A stretch of DNA of 53,417 bases from Sphingobacteriaceae bacterium (GTDB lineage Bacteria; Bacteroidota; Bacteroidia; B-17B0; Aurantibacillaceae), in the NCBI GenBank assembly GCA_947480015.1, contig CANKBS010000025.1, forward strand, positions 1 to 53,417, read 5' to 3'. The notes under the pieces are model-generated. The model searched no databases and was not told where the DNA came from. It worked only from the letters and a program-made list of their open reading frames with translations. Positions within the stretch are counted from its first letter, which is position 1. Every line of letters starts with the position of its first letter. Shown here one piece after another: positions 49,752 through 53,417 of this stretch. The translations under genes were made by a program, and so were the position numbers.

Positions 49752-52532
49752 ATGAACGTATTTTATGCCATTTTATTCTTTGGTGCAGCCAGTATCGTCA
49801 CCAATGCACAAGACACCAGCTTTCATTATAATGGCAAGCCTAAAGAAATAGGCAGGCGAAACGAAGAAGGTCAGGAAATAGGGAAATGGGAATTCTTTTT
49901 CGAGGACGGTAGTATATCGAGCATTCAAAATTATGTAGATGGACAAGCTACCGGGGAATGGAAAATTTATCACCCAAACGGAAAATTAGAAAGTCGCAAA
50001 AATTATAAGAATGGAATGCCAATAGGTCTATCAGAGGAGTATTGCGACAATGGGCAGTTATCATTCAGTTGTACGTATGATGAAACAGGGGAAATAGACG
50101 GAGAAGCCAAAGGTTATTATTGTAGTGGAAAACTTAGAATTATACAACTCTACGGACACGGAAAGATCATAGGAGAAAGCGTTGATTATTACGAAAACGG
50201 ACAATTAAAATCCTTGAGAACCTATCAAAATGGCCTATTAAACGACTACAAAGATTATTTCGAAAATGGGCAATTGATTGTTAGCGGAAGTTATGCAAAC
50301 GATAAGATGGCAGGCGAATGGCGCAATTATCTTTCAAACGGGCAGTTGACCAGCGTTGGAAACTATAAAGATGGCAAGCTCATTGGTGAGTGGCGCTATT
50401 ACCGCGAAAACGGCCAATTAAACTGCGTTGGAAATTATGAGAATGATTTACCGGTTGGTGAGTGGAAATTTTATAAATCGACTGGGCAAGCTAACGTGAG
50501 TATCATTTACAAACATGATTCGCTGACCCGTGAATGTGGAAATTACATGATGAGTGGCGACGCCTATGGTTATGGCTTATGCTTTGCAAAAACACAGAAA
50601 CCGACAGGCCTTTGGGTATATACGGTAGATGGCTCGCGCGGCGAAGATTTTCAAAGGAAAGGATTTATGAAAGATGGCGAACGCACGGGTGAATGGAAAA
50701 ATTATTCTGAATACAATAGTATAAGTGGAATTGAGAACTATGAGAACGGACAGCCTATAGGTGAATGGAAACAATACTTCAGGAATGGGCAATTAATGAC
50801 TATCGGAACTTATAAAAACAATTTGGCAAGCGGCGAATGGAAACGCTATTTCGAAAACGGACAATTAGCTTCGATTGGAAACTATAAGAATGGTAAGCTG
50901 GCAGGCGAACAAAAATACTATTACGAAAGTGGTGAACTTAGTGGACTGAACGACTACCCAACTGGTGAAGGAAAAACATATTTTAAAAATGGGAAGTTAA
51001 GTGGCATTGGAAAATTTGAAAATAGTTTGCAAACAGGCGAATGGAAAAGTTATGACGAAAATGAAAAATTGAAGAGCATTGAAAATTACACGAATGGGCA
51101 GAAGACGGGTATAGGGAAAGAATTTCATGAAAATGGTCGATTAAGCAAACAAGGCATGTATGATAACTACAATAAAATAGGTGAATGGAAAACTTATGAT
51201 GAAAACGGAAACGTGATAAGTAGTGAAACTTACGAGAACAGCAGGCTAAACGGCCCGCAGAAATATTACTACAACAATGGGCAATTAAAGGAAATTGGGA
51301 CTTATGATGGTTATCATAAAACAGGAGAGTGGCTGTATTATCGGAAGGATGGGAATATAGACAGTACCATAAGTTATGGACAAGACCCCAACAACTATTA
51401 CATTAAATTGCAAGATGTAAAGTCATATTATACAAAGGGCCAATTAAAAAAATCAGGGGTTTATAGAAATGAACAAAAAAATGGCGAATGGAACTACTAT
51501 GACTCCATTGGACAAATGCTTTCCTTCGAAAGATATGAACTAGGTCAGCTAGTAGAAATTGGGCAGTATAAAGACAATAAAAAAAATGGTGCATGGAAAA
51601 GTTTTTACCTAAGCGGAAAAATACAAAGAATTGATTTTTATGATCAGGGTGAGCGCGTTGGTGAGTGGATAGATTTCTATGAGAACGGACAATTAAGAGG
51701 CGGTGGTAAGTACGAGCATGACAAACAAATAGGTGTATGGAAAATATACCATGAAAATGGGCAACTGCATATAATAAGTCAGTATAAAAACGGAAAGGAG
51801 ATTGGCGTATCCAAATACTATTATGCAAACGGACAAGTAATGACTGTCATGAAATTTCAAAATGGCAATGCTACAGGCCTATTTAAAAGATATTATGAAA
51901 ACGGGCAACTGAGCGACATTGGCAACTATATGGATGGCCAAGAAATAGGTGAATGGAAAATGTATGACGAACGCGGCCAATTAATTCGACTTAGACATTA
52001 TGAATACAACAGCCCGATTAGCTACTGGAAATTTTATGAAGTTGGGAAATTAGTCAGAGAAGGTGATCTTAGATACGGTCGCCCGTCCGGACTATGGAAG
52101 TATTATTATCCAAACGGGCAATTAGAGTCAACAGGAGCGTATGAAAACCATCAAAAACCAACAGATTCTCAGTTTCATGACGATTACATACTTGTAGGTG
52201 AATGGAAATGGTATTACGAAAATGGACGGTTGAAAAGAATCGCTACAATGGCAAAAGATCAAACGATGGGCGAGTCTAAATCCTACTATGAAAACGGACA
52301 GTTAGAAAGTTCTGCGCTTTTTGAGAAAGACAAACTAACACTAGAAAGGAAAGCATACTATAAGAATGGTAACTTATACAGTCTTGAAAAATATGAAAAC
52401 GGTCAACTGACAGGAGACGCTCACTACTATCACGAAAACGGGCAATTAAAAGAAACCGGGTTCTGTAAAGACGGACAGCGATCGGGGGCGTGGAAAAACT
52501 ATGACGAAAACGGGAAGCTAATTACCAACTAG
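49752..52532 (+). CDS. Giant secreted MORN-like repeat protein (about 38 repeats)
   Basis: The ATG at 49752 gives a signal peptide (MNVFYAILFFGAASIVTNAQ); an upstream in-frame TTG is less likely. Nearly all of the 926 residues consist of about 38 repeats of 22-24 residues of the form YYENGQL-x(4)-Y-x-(N/D)G-x(3)-GEWK. Examples are YFENGQLASIGNYKNGKLAG and YYYPNGQLESTGAYENHQKP. These are the MORN-variant repeats of YwqK type, giving a long beta-solenoid or ladder. No catalytic domain, T9SS signal or anchor is seen at either end. It may be exported to the periplasm or surface. A shorter lipid-anchored relative lies at 39606-40589. Confidence 0.85.
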   Translation: MNVFYAILFFGAASIVTNAQDTSFHYNGKPKEIGRRNEEGQEIGKWEFFFEDGSISSIQNYVDGQATGEWKIYHPNGKLESRKNYKNGMPIGLSEEYCDNGQLSFSCTYDETGEIDGEAKGYYCSGKLRIIQLYGHGKIIGESVDYYENGQLKSLRTYQNGLLNDYKDYFENGQLIVSGSYANDKMAGEWRNYLSNGQLTSVGNYKDGKLIGEWRYYRENGQLNCVGNYENDLPVGEWKFYKSTGQANVSIIYKHDSLTRECGNYMMSGDAYGYGLCFAKTQKPTGLWVYTVDGSRGEDFQRKGFMKDGERTGEWKNYSEYNSISGIENYENGQPIGEWKQYFRNGQLMTIGTYKNNLASGEWKRYFENGQLASIGNYKNGKLAGEQKYYYESGELSGLNDYPTGEGKTYFKNGKLSGIGKFENSLQTGEWKSYDENEKLKSIENYTNGQKTGIGKEFHENGRLSKQGMYDNYNKIGEWKTYDENGNVISSETYENSRLNGPQKYYYNNGQLKEIGTYDGYHKTGEWLYYRKDGNIDSTISYGQDPNNYYIKLQDVKSYYTKGQLKKSGVYRNEQKNGEWNYYDSIGQMLSFERYELGQLVEIGQYKDNKKNGAWKSFYLSGKIQRIDFYDQGERVGEWIDFYENGQLRGGGKYEHDKQIGVWKIYHENGQLHIISQYKNGKEIGVSKYYYANGQVMTVMKFQNGNATGLFKRYYENGQLSDIGNYMDGQEIGEWKMYDERGQLIRLRHYEYNSPISYWKFYEVGKLVREGDLRYGRPSGLWKYYYPNGQLESTGAYENHQKPTDSQFHDDYILVGEWKWYYENGRLKRIATMAKDQTMGESKSYYENGQLESSALFEKDKLTLERKAYYKNGNLYSLEKYENGQLTGDAHYYHENGQLKETGFCKDGQRSGAWKNYDENGKLITN

Positions 52533-52737
52533 TGTGTGGTTGGTTAAACGAATCCGTTCTTAATCAGAGGCCTGCGATATGGTGAAGTCTAAAATAATTT
52601 TCTGCTGAATTTTTTTCATCCGCCTTGTATGCATTTTGTTTTCTGCAGCTCATTTAAAGATATATACTTTTTGATCCTAGTGTTAGGTTGAGGTGGTGGT
52701 TACTAGTTCCAATAAGGTTGGCCAGGTGGCGTTCGTG
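52533..52737. other. Intergenic region, no gene recognised
   Basis: About 200 bp between convergent genes. No clear terminator hairpin or RNA gene was found. Confidence 0.4.
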
Positions 52738-53253
52738 CTACTGTTCATTCGTATTTTGCTTATTAATTACAGGAACAATAAACCGTCCTGTTATATAACC
52801 AAGTAATGGACCTCCAACAACAGGATAAATAATCATCAGTATGAAGAAAACTATTTTTGGAAGTTTTAATGCCACTGGCATACTTAAAAAAGACAGTGTA
52901 CTCATAGCGAGCAGATGAGCAAGAAGCCAAGCAATTGTGCTATAAACTATCCACTTGTAAGCTTTAGGAGTTAGGTGTCGTAGAATGAATTTATATTGAA
53001 ACCAACTGCTGATTAAAGCTCCCATAGATGTGGCAAATGGTAAAACAACTTCAGGTTTTAAATTAAAATTTACATGAGATGCTATTATATCAAGTGACTC
53101 ATACGAAACCGTAAAACCGAGAATTGAAAACCATAACCATTTTTGAATGGAAGACAAATAATCGCGAAGAACGACCCATTGCATTAAACCCACACCAATT
53201 CCCATGGCTATTCCAATACTTGCCTGACCTCCCGACTCTTCCTTTCCATGCAA
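52738..53253 (-). CDS. Multi-pass membrane protein of unknown function, start uncertain
   Basis: At least four transmembrane segments (GIAMGIGVGLMQWVVL, WLWFSILGFTVSYE, WIVYSTIAWLLAHLLAM and IVFFILMIIYPVVGGPLLGY). The G-I-x-x-G-x-M-Q-W-x-V-L-R motif occurs in several small uncharacterised membrane proteins. The frame stays open upstream (WFETLHIAEIILHGKEE) to a TAA near 53301, but no ATG is present: only TTG (53251-53253) could be used. The 5' end may be truncated next to the insertion sequence. Confidence 0.5.
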   Translation of the reverse strand: MHGKEESGGQASIGIAMGIGVGLMQWVVLRDYLSSIQKWLWFSILGFTVSYESLDIIASHVNFNLKPEVVLPFATSMGALISSWFQYKFILRHLTPKAYKWIVYSTIAWLLAHLLAMSTLSFLSMPVALKLPKIVFFILMIIYPVVGGPLLGYITGRFIVPVINKQNTNEQ

Positions 53254-53356
53254 AATAATTTCTGCAATGTGTAGCGTTTCAAACCAAAGTGTACTGATTT
53301 AATATAAAAACAAAGAGACATTTTCTTAAGTTTAACCAATGTAAAACAATAAGAAA

Positions 53357-53417
53357 ATGGAAACGAATCCAAACAAGAAAACAGCTCAGAGTTTAATCAA
53401 GGATATTAAACGTAAGA
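53357..53417 (+). CDS. Start of a probable IS3-family transposase (OrfA), cut by the window edge
   Basis: ATG at 53357 opens METNPNKKTAQSLIKDIKRK, then the window ends. This resembles the N-terminus of the OrfA helix-turn-helix protein of an IS3 group common in Bacteroidota, which continues with a TRRKFSxEEKIRIVLE-like region. An AAGTTTA-containing sequence just before it could be the left end of the element. The call rests on 20 residues. Confidence 0.45.
   Translation, partial: METNPNKKTAQSLIKDIKRK

Noticed and set aside
49752-52532. Annotation as a toxin-antitoxin YwqK antitoxin
   Set aside because: The repeats are MORN-like, but no toxin gene is adjacent and the protein has a signal peptide, so the antitoxin label is not supported.

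Overview
The window is chromosomal DNA of a Bacteroidota bacterium, from an unclassified relative of the Flavobacteriales or Sphingobacteriales as far as can be told. The evidence is several secreted proteins ending in type IX secretion system (T9SS) sorting domains, GldL/GldM-like sequence, OmpA-family proteins, a bacilliredoxin of the YtxJ family, promoters of the Bacteroidota kind (TTTG about 19 bp before TAnnTTTG), and a moderately AT-rich composition. No rRNA, tRNA or CRISPR array was seen. Most genes stand alone or in pairs, and many are lipoproteins, outer-membrane or periplasmic proteins.

Layout. Bases 1-449 hold the end of a probable IS3-family transposase and a cluster of hairpins. 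0.45-5.4 kb (minus strand) encodes an OmpA protein, a small T9SS-type protein, a CPBP membrane protease homologue, two secreted proteins with TonB C-terminal folds and a lipoprotein. 5.7-13.4 kb has two large T9SS cargo proteins flanking a SpoIIE-type phosphatase whose N-terminal half looks like GldL and GldM, components of the T9SS motor; the 3' end of that gene is duplicated. 13.6-17.7 kb has a DUF1801 protein, a truncated transposase and a blaI-blaR1 pair with two clear BlaI operators. 17.9-25.8 kb (minus strand) has an OmpA-type protein, YceI, a CAP-domain protein, a frameshifted lipoprotein, a GH92 alpha-mannosidase next to a methyltransferase, and a SanA/YdcF-like protein.

26-33 kb holds a phospholipase D/cardiolipin synthase-like lipoprotein, a YiaA-like membrane protein, a zinc-ribbon protein, a HigBA-type toxin-antitoxin pair with a probable operator, a zinc/cation efflux transporter, a UbiE-like methyltransferase and an exported acetolactate decarboxylase-like protein. 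33.3-40.6 kb (mostly plus strand) has small envelope proteins, an alpha/beta hydrolase, a protein with a very long charged Ala/Lys helix, a decayed CDGSH iron-sulfur sequence, YceH, YtxJ, an FKBP lipoprotein and a MORN-like repeat lipoprotein. 40.7-45.6 kb carries housekeeping genes: PIN-PhoH ATPase, TypA and a class V aminotransferase. 45.7-53.4 kb is accessory: a T9SS pseudogene, a lipoprotein with eight CxxC motifs, a DUF1826 protein, an HAB-mutase-like membrane protein, a giant MORN-like repeat protein, and the start of another IS3-type transposase at the right edge.

The most noteworthy items are the GldL/GldM-like phosphatase fusion, the BlaR1 protein with triplicated sensor-like domains and its well-defined operators, the hairpin array with compensatory base changes at the left edge, the eight-CxxC lipoprotein, and the roughly 38-repeat MORN-like protein. 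No complete multi-gene system of an unknown kind could be demonstrated.
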